A DNA stretch of 64,000 bases from Canna indica. Lineage: Eukaryota; Streptophyta; Magnoliopsida; Zingiberales; Cannaceae. Location of the stretch: contig CP136895.1 in the NCBI GenBank assembly GCA_034359265.1, forward strand, positions 37,900,001 to 37,964,000. Direction: 5' to 3'. The notes under the pieces are model-generated. The model did no database searches. It was not told where the DNA came from and saw only the letters and a program-made list of their open reading frames with translations. This document shows, piece after piece, positions 10,331 through 20,577 of the stretch; positions within the stretch are counted from its first letter, which is position 1; each line of letters starts with the position of its first letter. The position numbers and the translations under genes were made by a program.

Positions 10331-10975
10331 AATAATAATCATACAAGCGACAACGCACGAAAAAGCCCACTTCCCCCCGCTCAACCACAACATCAACTCC
10401 AGAAATCCTAATACTCGCCGAGGTCTCCTAATCAGCATATCGATCCAGTTGACGCCTATTTGTCAGACCGAAATCAGAGGTCGACACACTACTTTGAGCT
10501 CGGCACGAAGTCCTCGAACTCTGACCATGCTCGGGGCCTATGGACTGGACTAGTACCTTTGGGCCCGACCGGATTAGGCCCAGAAACGCCCGCACACATG
10601 AATTCGACACTCAGGTCAAGCTAGACGACTTAGCCCGGGGTCTCCACTCGATCATACAAGGATACTTCTATCCTCATTAATTATAAGAGATTCGTCATTC
10701 ACGAGCCTCACATCTCCGGGATCAGTCTCGATCCACTTTAAGCAATATCCATACGAGATTATCGGGTGACATCATTGTCAATCATCCCTCATCGTGAATT
10801 ATATACAGACATGACATACAACAAGTACCATAGATTTGAATTTCTATTACATTCACCTTGAACATATTTTGACTTGAGCGTTAGAGTGCATTTTGCAGGT
10901 CACCCGCCAAAGTTGCACCTGACCAAAAGACGTACCAGATCAGACCGCATCGCTTCGATTTCAGAAAATAATATT
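10331..10975. repeat. LTR-like retrotransposon debris
   Basis: The text 'gtacctttgggcccgaccggattaggccc', and the later block with CTTGAGCGTTAGAGTGC and CAGGTCACCCGCC, have the style of a plant LTR. Part resembles, in opposite orientation, sequence at 24990-25050. No ends are seen, so the call is tentative. Confidence 0.4.
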
Positions 10976-11642
10976 TGTCAATTTAAAAATTATAATATCA
11001 TTTTCATCTAAACTTAGACTAGTTTAAATTTAAACTACATCAATTTAAATCATAATAATCAAATGTGTATAAACTAAAATTTAAATCAATATAATTTTAT
11101 ATTTAACTTGATATAAATTTTGATGAATATAACTTGAAAGTTTTAATTTTATAAATATTATTTTCATAAAAAATCTTTTGAAAAAATAAAAAAGGGGATA
11201 TGCAATTTTTACTTTGAGAGGGTAACATGGAAGGAAAAATGCAAGGGCTAAATATGCAATTTATCTTAAATTTTAATATCAAACCAAATATATACAATAC
11301 TTCACAAAAGCAATATAATTTTATTTTTCAAAGAAAATAAGTTTCACACAAGATGAAAAATTCGTACAAAAAAAATCTAACTGAGGTTCAAACCTCAAAC
11401 CTCTAAGCAACTTATAAGATGTTGCCATCAACTGTACTCGTCATAGTTGGCAACAAAAGCAATATAGTTTAACAACATTCCACAAAAATAACTAAATATA
11501 ACATGCTTGTATAATTACATAAGAGTTTTGATATATTCTTTTAAAAATCAGTCTAATAATTCTTTTAATCACTCATAATGATATGAGTGATAATTTCATC
11601 AATAATCATGAACACTTTATTATATGTGAGTATTAAAAAAAT
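10976..11642. other. AT-rich intergenic DNA
   Basis: Long A/T runs with no coding potential. A possible SINE lies inside it at 11365-11450. Confidence 0.5.
11365..11450 (-). mobile_element. Possible tRNA-derived SINE
   Basis: On the minus strand, an A-box-like TGACGAGTACAGTTGATGGC is followed after about 40 bp by GAGGTTTGAACCTC, close to a pol III B box, and then a T-run. Target duplications were not found. A similar unit lies at 52519-52632. Confidence 0.4.
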
Positions 11643-11931
11643 GATAAATTACACTGACCTTTTATGAGGTTTAGTGAATTAAATTATACTGACTCCCCCT
11701 GTTTGTTCAGGTTATAATCATCTCCCCTGAGTAATCTTTGAATAATTTTTTTAGGAGATGTTTGTATAATATTTTATAAAATTCAGGAGAGGTTTGTGTA
11801 ATCTTATTTCGTAATAGAGGAGGTTTGTGTAATTTTTTATAATACTCAGGAGGATTATAAGATAAAATTACAAATAGAGGAGAGGTCCGTATAATTCTAC
11901 TAAACCTCAGGAGAGGTTAGTATAATTTATC
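11643..11931. mobile_element. MITE of probable Mutator type, 289 bp
   Basis: The ends GATAAATTACACTGACC and GGTTAGTATAATTTATC are inverted repeats extending about 45 bp with mismatches (both arms hold GAGGTTTAGT). Both sides have 'ttaaaaaaat'-like sequence, a plausible 9-10 bp target duplication in low-complexity DNA. It ends 410 bp upstream of the CDI start codon. Confidence 0.7.
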
Positions 11932-12063
11932 TTTAAAAAAATTATTAGACAAATTAGGGTAGAAGAAATTAACGTTTCTAGTTATAGAATCGTTATATTA
12001 TCATATTTTTTATAACAATAATATATGATAATGAGTAATGACTCATACGACGATATGCATATG

Positions 12064-12078
12064 CTTATAAAAAAGGCA
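12064..12078 (+). promoter_or_regulatory. Candidate TATA box of the CDI gene
   Basis: GCTTATAAAAAAGGC lies about 270 bp upstream of the CDI ATG. It is the best TATA-like site on the correct strand, but the implied leader is long and a TATA-less promoter is possible. Confidence 0.35.
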
Positions 12079-12341
12079 CATGTAGTAACCCGAAACGTGA
12101 TTCCATATACAATACTTTTGCACGCTTGAATTGATCTGTAATCACCCCGTTAAAAACCGTAAACGCGTGAGGCGTGACAGTAAATAACAGTACGTTGGCC
12201 ATCCGTTCTTTTCGTTGTTAAAAGGTGAAAAACAGTGAGCTGGCATCCCGTTATGCTCCCTTCCGCGTCTCCCTCTTCCTTTCTCTATATTTCAACCCGA
12301 TTTCTCCTCCACTTCTCTCTCATTTCCAAGACTTAGCAAGC

Positions 12342-13175
12342 ATGGGCTCCGAAATCCCGGCCATCCCCGTTCCCGTCAGCGACGCTGCGGAGGCGGGAGA
12401 GCACTTCGGCGTCTTCATTGGGTATGACCCCCGCGAGGACGCCGCCTACCAGGTCTGCCGCCGCTCCCTCCTCCGCCGCTCCTCCATCCCTCTCTCCGTC
12501 CAGCCCATCCGCCAGGCCGACCTTCGTGCCGCTGGTCTCTACTGGCGCCCCCGTGGACCCACCGAGAGCACCGAGTTCTCCTTCACCCGCTTCCTCACAC
12601 CCTACCTCGCCGGCTTCCGCGGCTGGGCTCTCTTCGTCGACTGCGACTTTCTCTTCCTTGCCGATCCGGCCGCCCTCTTCGCTCTCCGCCGCCCCGAATT
12701 TGCCGTCATGTGCGTCCATCACAACTACGCCCCTTCGGAAACCACCAAGATGGACGGTGCCGTGCAGACTGTGTACCCGCGTAAGAACTGGTCGTCCCTC
12801 GTCCTCTACAACTGTGGCCACCCAAAAAACGTCGCCGCTCTCACCCCCGACGCCGTCAGCACCCAGTCCGGCGCCTTCCTCCACCGCTTCATGTGGCTTG
12901 ATGACAACGAGATCGGGGAAGTCCCCTTCGTCTGGAACTTCCTCGTCGGCCACAATAGGGTCAATCCCGCCGACCCGGAGAGCACCGCACCCAAGGCCAT
13001 CCATTACACCTCCGGAGGGCCCTGGTTCGAGCGTTGTAAGGACTGCGAGTTCGCCGATCTGTGGATCAAAGAGTTGGAGGAGTTGAACGCTGAGAAGAAG
13101 GCTGAGGAAGAGAAGGGTAAGGAGAAGAGAGTGCCCAACGGTGACATGATCAAAGCTAATGGAGAATGTTTCTAG
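12342..13175 (+). CDS. CDI: CDI-type nucleotide-diphospho-sugar transferase, intact, single exon
   Basis: The 277-aa protein matches the plant CDI family (Arabidopsis At1g64980), putative GT-A-fold glycosyltransferases required for pollen germination and tube growth in Arabidopsis; the acceptor is unknown to me. The N-terminal strand HFGVFIGYDPREDAAYQVC (residues 21-39) and the metal/nucleotide-sugar motif D-C-D in LFVDCDFLF (Asp100 and Asp102) are intact. So are the downstream blocks NYAPSETTKMDGAVQ and KAIHYTSGGPWF. No signal peptide or membrane segment is visible, suggesting a cytosolic protein; the lysine/glutamate-rich tail is typically variable. The ATG at 12342 was chosen because the family starts near MGSEIPAIP; in-frame sequence further upstream begins with GTG and is pyrimidine-rich leader. 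The coding sequence is much more GC-rich than its surroundings and lacks introns. No lesion is seen. Confidence 0.9.
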   Translation: MGSEIPAIPVPVSDAAEAGEHFGVFIGYDPREDAAYQVCRRSLLRRSSIPLSVQPIRQADLRAAGLYWRPRGPTESTEFSFTRFLTPYLAGFRGWALFVDCDFLFLADPAALFALRRPEFAVMCVHHNYAPSETTKMDGAVQTVYPRKNWSSLVLYNCGHPKNVAALTPDAVSTQSGAFLHRFMWLDDNEIGEVPFVWNFLVGHNRVNPADPESTAPKAIHYTSGGPWFERCKDCEFADLWIKELEELNAEKKAEEEKGKEKRVPNGDMIKANGECF

Positions 13176-14231
13176 ATCTTCTATCTGCTAGTAATTAGGT
13201 ATTATTATGCTGGATTATTCTTCTGCATCCTTTTTTTTTTTTGCCGGTAAATTTTTACCCCAATTTTTTTCTTTTTTATTGACATTTATTTCTCGTCACT
13301 CTATAAATAATTGTTCTGTAGTTCACGATGAATCGGTGATGAATGATGATTCTGTAGCTAGTTTTCCAGGACAATATTTTCATATGCAATTTAATTGGAT
13401 AAAAAGATCAAAGTTTACTTGATTCTTCGACTATGTTGGATGACTTCATTTCATTTACATGTATTGCATGTATTGCGATGATTATAAAAAAATTCCTTAC
13501 ATTGAGCAGATAACTCTACATTTTCATCCTCATTAGCTGCCTTTTCTCGAATTTGATTTCTGATCTAAATGATATGCCTCCTTCCCTGCTACTAAGGACC
13601 CGAATTGTCAGAGTGGCTTAATTTTTACAATAATTTCTTTTCCATTGAATCATATAAATTAAACATCAATCTTTTCGTTTTAAAAATAATTTATTTAATT
13701 AATCTCACCCTCCTATTTTCATTGATGACAAAAGAGCCAACAGTAGCAACTTCGATAATCATCATAGCAGAACGCTGATGCTAAGCAGGGACTCGGTTTC
13801 TCTATCACCTGTGAAAATTATAAATTTATAAGGGACACAAGATATGATGATGGCCTGCAAAGTACGAACACAAAAGCCCAAGTTAGACTGAGGATGAGGA
13901 AGATTTGTTGTTTGCTTTGCGGCACCGTGGTCCGTGGTCCATGGTCCATGAGAACGCTTGTATCAAAGGAGGGGGTTGTGGAAAATGTCAAATATAAAAG
14001 AGAAATTTCACAAAAATTTTAAAACAAAATTAAATCATAATATGGATTCAAATTTTTTTTGGATCCATAATAATTTTTATAGAATGCTCAAAATATCCTC
14101 AAAATTTAATTTTCTTCTATTTCAAAATATAATTCCCTCTGTTTTACCGCTTAAAGACTTTTGAAAAAAAAACTTGAAGTGGTTCAAAATGAAATAAACT
14201 TTTTTTAGTATGCATATCAAAATTTTATTTT
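13176..14231. other. CDI 3' flank and AT-rich intergenic DNA
   Basis: The 3' untranslated region probably lies in the first few hundred bases (several AATAA-like sites, e.g. near 13305). No other gene is supported. Confidence 0.5.
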
Positions 14232-15222
14232 TAGCAATAATGTATTAGTTTTTTAGTGGATAAATATTTTTTAGTAGATAAAATTATTATTTTCTTTATT
14301 TTTTAAATCACTCAACGGCTTTTGCTGACTTTAATTTTTTAGTTTTAACTATCTAAATTATGTTCTTTTTGTTTTAATTATACCATGAATTTATTTGATG
14401 AAATTGGGTGGATTGATCCTCTTGGGATAAACGTTTTAAAAAGTGACACTTTATATAATTTTTGATCAAATTTTACATGAATGGACAAAAAATACTTTTC
14501 ATCTTTATCTTATCTTCCCTCTTCCGTGACCCGTGCTCATATCTCTCTCTTTTGTTCTCCCTCTCTTCGTCGGATTCACCATCGGCGGTATTGTGGCCCC
14601 TCGCCACTCTCTCATCTCTCATCTCATCGATCAACATGCAATCTTGCGTTGCGATTTCATAGACTAGTTTTTGTCATCCCGCAATCATCATTGACATGAA
14701 CATATTCTCCTCTTCCTTATAAGTGATAGTAGCACAAACAAAAATCACATAAGCAACATATATATATGTCTCGAGTTGTCGACACATTGGACGAGTTGTT
14801 CCGAGTTGTCCTGGGTTGTCGACATCTAGAGCGAGGTGTGTTATCTTTGTCCCTTGTTATTGACATATGGACAGGATATTCTCGGGTTGTCCTGAGTTGT
14901 TGACATCCAGTGCGGAGTTGGTTGTTTTTGTCCATTGTTTGTTGTCATATGAATGGGTTGTCGACACCTGGACGAGTTATTGAAACAAACACATCTTTTC
15001 ATCATATGAGTTAGGTATTAATGATTTAACGATGGTAATTTTTGTCCAAAAAACTATTCTCTTTGCTAGTTTTTGTTAAACTTATAAAGATGTGTCACTT
15101 TTTAATGCGTATCCCAAAAATGCCATATCAAAAAGCGCCCCAATTTATTTTCAACAATCCTTATAATATTTTTAATGACTAAAATTACTATTAATCATTC
15201 AAAATTTTTTACCAAATTACTT

Positions 15223-15263
<41 letters not shown>

Positions 15264-15357
15264 GTACGCACTTAAAAGACTTTTGCATTAAAAAAAGATA
15301 GAAAATAATAATTTTAACTACTAATAAAATATTGAGCCACTAAAAGAAATACTATTA
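14232..15357. repeat. Large nested inverted-repeat structure, possible foldback transposon
   Basis: The outer arms 14232-14310 and 15285-15357 are diverged reverse complements (TTAGTGGATAAATATTTT against the complement of the block ending at 15357). An inner pair, with GGGATAAACGTTTTAAAAAG near 14424 and its counterpart near 15085-15112 (AAGTGACAC complement), lies within. Between them is a loose repeat with GAGTTGTC and GGGTTGTCGACA (14775-14975). A TA-rich microsatellite lies at 15222-15264. No clear target duplication was found. Confidence 0.5.
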
Positions 15358-15558
15358 GAGTATGTTTGCTTTATAAGATAAGGGATGATAGGATAAGAGA
15401 TGGATTAATATATATTATTTGTTTAGTGCATGGATTAGAAGGAATTGTGAATAGAAAAATATAAAATTGATATTATATCCGATGTACACTGAATTTAAAA
15501 AATTCATAACCAATCATCCCTCATTTATTATCCAATCATATCCTACCCTATCCCTCAT
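15358..15558. mobile_element. Tourist-like (PIF/Harbinger) MITE, copy 1
   Basis: It starts GAGTATGTTTGCTTT after a TTA, and its body matches copy 3 (24206-24419), including TATCCGATGTACA and TCCCTCATTTATTATCC. The right terminus is missing where copy 2 begins. Confidence 0.7.
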
Positions 15559-15561
15559 TTA

Positions 15562-15618
15562 GTGCATATTTGCTTCAGAGGACAAGGAAGGATAGGATAA
15601 GAGATGGATTAATAGCCA
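15562..15618. mobile_element. Tourist-like MITE, copy 2, left part (split by Helitron)
   Basis: It begins GTGCATATTTGCTTC after TTA (15559-15561) and stops at ...TTAATAGCCA, exactly where a CTAG Helitron end begins. The other end of the same MITE is found at 24118-24202, followed by TTA. Confidence 0.75.
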
Positions 15619-16262
15619 CTAGTATAACACCCGCGCCTTGCGTGAAAAACAGATAAGAATAAAATTAAAATTAAGAACTAAAATAAAGATCAAAGTAATC
15701 TTAATTTAATGGAAAAATATAAGTTAATCTATTTATTTTATAATTGATCCTAACAAAAAATGTAAGTTAATCACCGTCGGTCTGCCGACTCTTCTTCTCC
15801 TCATCGGCGGCTCATATTATCCTCATTGTCGGCATTTCGTTCTCCTCGTCGCCTGCTCTTCATCTCATCAACGACATCTCCTTCTCACCGCCACAGTAAT
15901 TTTGAGGCCAATTATAAAGTAATATTGTATTATTATATTATTATCATTAATTCATTACCATCATCAACATCATCATTATCTATTCCCATAATTAAATTTA
16001 TCAATCACATACAATCATAATTATAATCCGGATTCGGTTTATCGAACCGCATTCCTCGCCAGAATTCCTTATTGATTGGGCCAATGGGTCTTGAATACGA
16101 ATTGAGTAGATGCACAAGCCTATTATATGGAGAGTAATTTAGTAATTTGATCATAGTTAACCCTATGTTGCATAACTAAGTCAGGGTCACTTAGTCAAAC
16201 ACGATTGGGTGCTTCCACCTTTGTGCCTCCCTAATAAGATTACTGTAGAATCACGAGATCAT

Positions 16263-17093
16263 ATGGAGGATGGGGAGCATGAGGTCTACAGCGGTGAGAT
16301 CTAGGGGTGGCAATTTTATCCACATCCGCTAACTAAAAACCGCATCCGCACCGTATCCGATCCATATTCGCAAGTAAAAATGGATATGGATACGGATACG
16401 AATTTAGAAAACTTATATCCGCGCGAATATGGTGCGGATACGGATATGGCTGTGGATCCGCACCGTATCCGCACTGTATCCGCACCGCCTATCCGCATCT
16501 CTGAATTACTATTTTGCCCATATAAGAGCTCTATGGTAATTTCATGTCAAGATGAATTTTGAAGTATATTATATATTTATTTTGGATCAATGAATTGGTA
16601 CTTTATTGATTTTTTTAATTAAATATATAATTTTAATATTTTTTTATTAAATATGGTGCAGATACGGATGCGGTGCGGATATCCGTATTTGAAACGGTGC
16701 GGATATGGATATCCATATTCACATCCGTAGCGGATACAGTGCGGATACGGTGCAGATACGGATGGGCGGATATGGGGTGCGGTGCGGATACGGATAATCC
16801 AGTATCCGCACCGTATCCGCTCCGTTGCCAGCCCTAGTGAGATCCCCGACATGGACACCGACGTTGACATGTCCCACCACGACGACGATTCTGCGGCAGC
16901 TACTAAGGTTTCTTCCTTAGTTCTCCTTAATTTCTGGCTATCTTCCACGAGCCCTAACCCTAATTCTTAATCATCTTTTGCGGCCCATTTAAGGAACTCG
17001 ATGAGATGAAAAAGAGGCTCAAGGAGATGGAGAAGGTTGCTGCCCTGCGTGAGATGCAGACGAAGTTTGAGAAGGAGATGGGTTCCATGCAAG
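16263..17093 (+). pseudogene. PABN: PABN (nuclear poly(A)-binding protein) gene fragment, exons 1-2
   Basis: Exon 1 (16263-16301 plus 16845-16907, interrupted by a hAT MITE) encodes MEDGEHEVYSGEIPDMDTDV and onward. Exon 2 (16994-17093) encodes ELDEMKKRLKEMEKVAALRE followed by MQTKFEKEMGSMQ. This matches the acidic N-terminus and coiled coil of plant nuclear poly(A)-binding protein 2, which binds poly(A) tails through an RRM domain. Splice sites GT at 16908 and AG at 16992, and a donor at 17094, are in place. The RRM exons are absent downstream, so no working protein can be made. The position inside a Helitron, on the opposite strand to Rep, suggests gene capture. The flanking TSD restores the reading frame if the MITE is removed. 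Confidence 0.75.
16302..16836. mobile_element. hAT-type MITE inserted in PABN exon 1, 535 bp
   Basis: The termini TAGGGGTGGCAA and TTGCCAGCCCTA are inverted repeats, and a perfect 8-bp duplication GTGAGATC flanks the element (16294-16301 and 16837-16844), diagnostic of hAT. Its arms consist of many GGTGCGGATACGGAT-type 6-mers. A second copy lies at 39824-40342. Confidence 0.92.
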
Positions 17094-17289
17094 GTCACTA
17101 TTCCTCAAAAAAAAATTAGGGGTCTTTGTTCGATCCCTTTATTTTTTGCATCATTATTGCTTCTAGCTCCACAATCATGTGAGTTGCCATGAGAGTTGCC
17201 CTTAGATCTATAGAAGGATTCCCTTAATTTTGGGGATTAATTTTTGTTAATTTTGGCGACCCGTTTACACAACATTTTGGAGTCTATTT

Positions 17290-18180
17290 AATGACGGATC
17301 TAATCACCAGTCTTTATGGCCAGGCCCTGCAAGCTGTGGGCGGGAAGAAGGCAAATTCTTCTATGGGCGAAGGGGGAGAAGATGATCCAGATGATGACTC
17401 CTGGGTTTCAAGGATGCCTTCTCGTCGCCCAATTTGGTGCTCAAGGTGAGGTTACTATTGATGGCGGTGGTGCCGTGTTTAAGATAGTGTTGGCATAGTC
17501 CTTGATTGATCTTTCTTTCTAGCTGATGATTTATTTTTTTCACTCGTTTTACAGGAAGACGAAATGCAAAAGGAGAAATCTAGACTTGAAAGTATTGTGG
17601 CTGTGGATTTTAGTAATGTTCAGGTAGATCAAGCATGACCCATCTCTCAGTTATACATCTCCTTTTTATAATTTAAATATGAAGATCTTTCTTGTGATTT
17701 GTGAAGAATATATTTGTCATATTTGAAAAAGTTAACTACTTGATTGTCATTCTGAGTTTTTTTCATGTAATGGTGATATGAAAATATGCCATGAAGGTTA
17801 TTCAAATTGGATTAAGAAATCAAAGGGAAGCAAATGGATGGAGTGGTGTTGATAGTAACGGACATGATGCTGGTAATGGGATCTCTGTTGGAGTAGGCTT
17901 TACTACTACTGCTAGCTTATCTAAGGAGAATATTCAAGATAAAGTAATGCATGCCCCAAATGGAGATGATTGGTTTTCTAGCCTGGACAATAGGGATAGA
18001 ATAGGTGAAGAGGAGAGATGGGAATTCAATGATATTTTTTCGGAGAGAAAAAATGAAATTGTCAGTTATTCTACTTTTTCTCTTATTCTGTTTCTAGATG
18101 GGTTCTGTCTGTATGTTTATATGACTGTTAATTTAGGTAAATATTTGTTATTCAATTGTATGGACTACTAACTACAGATA
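17290..18180 (+). pseudogene. Unidentified exon-like fragments inside the Helitron
   Basis: Several short open stretches are bordered by splice-like sites. One follows AG near 17311 (LYGQALQAVGGKKANSSMGE). One lies at about 17556-17622 (EDEMQKEKSRLESIVAVDFS) between a pyrimidine-rich acceptor and a GT donor. A longer one near 17793-18060 reads VIQIGLRNQREANGWSGVDS and onward. I do not recognise the source gene or genes. The pattern fits a captured, multi-exon host-gene piece, but a non-coding origin is possible. Confidence 0.4.
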
Positions 18181-19050
18181 AGAGTGAAGGTTAAGATTTT
18201 TATTTTAGCATTTTCCCTGTTGGTTATTTGTTGCGATATACACCAGTTGTGTTTGTGATCTGTACGACTCAAAGAGGTTGCTTGATTCTTAAGCTAGCAA
18301 TTAAAAGTAATGCATGATAAAATCTGCTAGCTAATCAATGAATCTTATTTGCAAGAAAGAAGCGAAGACTAAAATATTTAATGTCCGGTGACAACTTATT
18401 CATTTCTGATTTTTGTCTGTAACAAAGCTGTGTATATAAATCTTTAGTCTTGATTGTGGATGTTTTTTTATTAACATTTAAATGATGACATTGGTATAAT
18501 AATAAGATCATTCTTATTGAGTTTGGAAAAAATATGAATGGTTCAAGTCTTGAAAATAAGCCTCTTTGTTGCATGGAAAGATGTATGAATATGATCATTA
18601 AAATATGTAAGAATTTTCTACTCCTGTGCAATATTTCATGAAGAATACACTAAGATTTTAAAACTCTCCTACTCATTTGACACTAACACAATACACACAT
18701 ACCCCCCCCCCACACACATATATATATAAATATGATATTTGAATACAAGATCAAATAGGAAGTGGTAGGTTTGCAACTCATTAGCGGCCCACACATCCTA
18801 CGCAAGCAATGACCATGAGATTGGCCCTCCCCACTCCTTACCTTTTTTTGAAGCTCTCGAATATTATAATGTTCTCTCGATTTTCTAGGAAAATTCTATT
18901 GCTTAGCTAATAAATGAATGTTGTTTCTCTTGATGTGAGATAAATCGACTACTTTACATCTTATGCTTCAACGGTTATAAAACTTAAAAGAAGCTAGATT
19001 TTAGGCTAAACTTAAATTGTACCTTTAAAATTTTAAATCTAAGTGCTTAG
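18181..19050. other. Helitron interior, no gene seen
   Basis: AT-rich DNA with a C-run and CA/TA microsatellite at about 18690-18730. No coding support. Confidence 0.5.
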
Positions 19051-19571
19051 CAATGGCAGAGCTACTGCAGCAGGATGGGGGGCAGCTGCCTCCCATTCAA
19101 TTTTGATTTTTGTGCCTTATATATATATATTGCCTCTATTTTAAAAATTACTCCTCTATCATCAAATTATCTATTTTCTTTCTCGATACCTAACCCTCCC
19201 CATCTCCTTGTCGCCGATTGGTCCCCATCTCCTGTCGTGTCGACCGCTCGTCGCTCGGTCGCATGCTCCGGCGTCCAACCAATCATTCCGTCTACCCGGC
19301 GATCTCTTGTCGGCGTCCAACAAACGATATGGAGCAATTTTTATTTAATTGCCTGATTAATTTTTATACAACAGATTGTTTGATTTTTTTTAGTTATGTT
19401 CTATGCTTTGCGTTATGTATGAATAATGTCTATAATAATTTATATATATAATGTGATGAATTTTTTTATTTTAAAAATGCTTATTTATTCATGTATAATA
19501 TCGTTGGTAATTTGGTATTTGTTCATTTGAGAGTTTGCCCCTCTCCAATTTAATTTCTGGCTCCGCCACTA
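19051..19571. mobile_element. hAT-like non-autonomous element, 521 bp
   Basis: A perfect 8-bp duplication GTGCTTAG (19043-19050 and 19572-19579) flanks imperfect terminal inverted repeats CAATGGCAGAGC and GGCTCCGCCACTA. The interior is AT-rich with no transposase. Confidence 0.85.
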
Positions 19572-19579
19572 GTGCTTAG

Positions 19580-20577
19580 TACTTAACTGCTGCTATTGGA
19601 AGATGGTATATGGGGATAAAGCAAGGCCGCATAGCTTGAGGATTCAGTAGGGTTATATGGAACCCACAAGGAGAGCTAAGCTTTTGTCAATAAAGAATAA
19701 GGATATGTTGGACTGGAACCTATGGCTTCACAAGGTCATGCTTTTAATGCTCATCAAAATTATTTATAAATAAATCAGTGTACAGACTTGTCTAAAAAAC
19801 TACTTGAAAGTTAATAATATTTCATACCTGACTTGAAAACCCCCGAAGCTTAATGTGAACATGCAGATAAAAAGTCACAAGCAAGTCCCCTTTTTCTCAC
19901 TAAGTTTGGTGTCTTCTTACTTTGTAATAAAAATTCACGTTACTACTATGAAACCAGAAAGAATGAATGCCTATAAAGATGAAAAAAGATAACTTTTTCT
20001 CACCCGTTTGTTGTCACTATGTTTGCAGGATCTTGATACTATTCAGCATTAGGCATTCTCAAATTCCAGCAGCAGGTACTCTTGCATTATTGTTTAGTGA
20101 TGTTAATTTTTTATGTTAAATTCAATATCAATATTTTTAATTGGTGATGTTAAAATAGTGTGTTATTGTATTGTTTGGTGTATGCTGTTGTTAATTTTTT
20201 TTTACTCATTAGTGCTTGATGCACATGATTCATCACCTGGAAATTTGTGAGGCCACTTTGTTATTTGGGATAAATGATTTTTCTTTGATGCACATGATAC
20301 TTGCTAGGTGCAAAATTTTTAGAATTCATCACTTGACTTTGTGAGGCTACTTTGTTATTTGGGATAGATGATTTTTCTTTGATGCACATGATACTTGCTA
20401 GGTGCAAAATTTCTAGGATTCATCACATTGCTTTCCCCCTTCTCTTCTTTTTTATTTTTCTTTTGTTCCTCCTTCTCCCTCGTTTGCTCCATTTATTATT
20501 TGAAATGGAAAACCTTTGCAATGTATCATGACTTATATATTTTAGTCTGAATAAAAGCTTTTCATTTCATCAATAAT
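19580..20577. repeat. Helitron interior with a 94-bp tandem duplication
   Basis: 20249-20342 and 20343-20436 are two nearly identical 94-bp units (GAGGCCACTTTG... and GAGGCTACTTTG...). A related CACATGATTCATCAC block precedes them. No gene is supported in the rest. Confidence 0.7.

Noticed and set aside
12225..12341. Upstream GTG-initiated extension of the CDI protein
   Set aside because: No ATG, and pyrimidine-rich leader composition; the family begins at the ATG at 12342.
12333..13004. Long open frame (223 codons) on the minus strand across the CDI gene
   Set aside because: It is a mirror of GC-rich coding sequence; no family match, while the plus frame is a recognisable protein.
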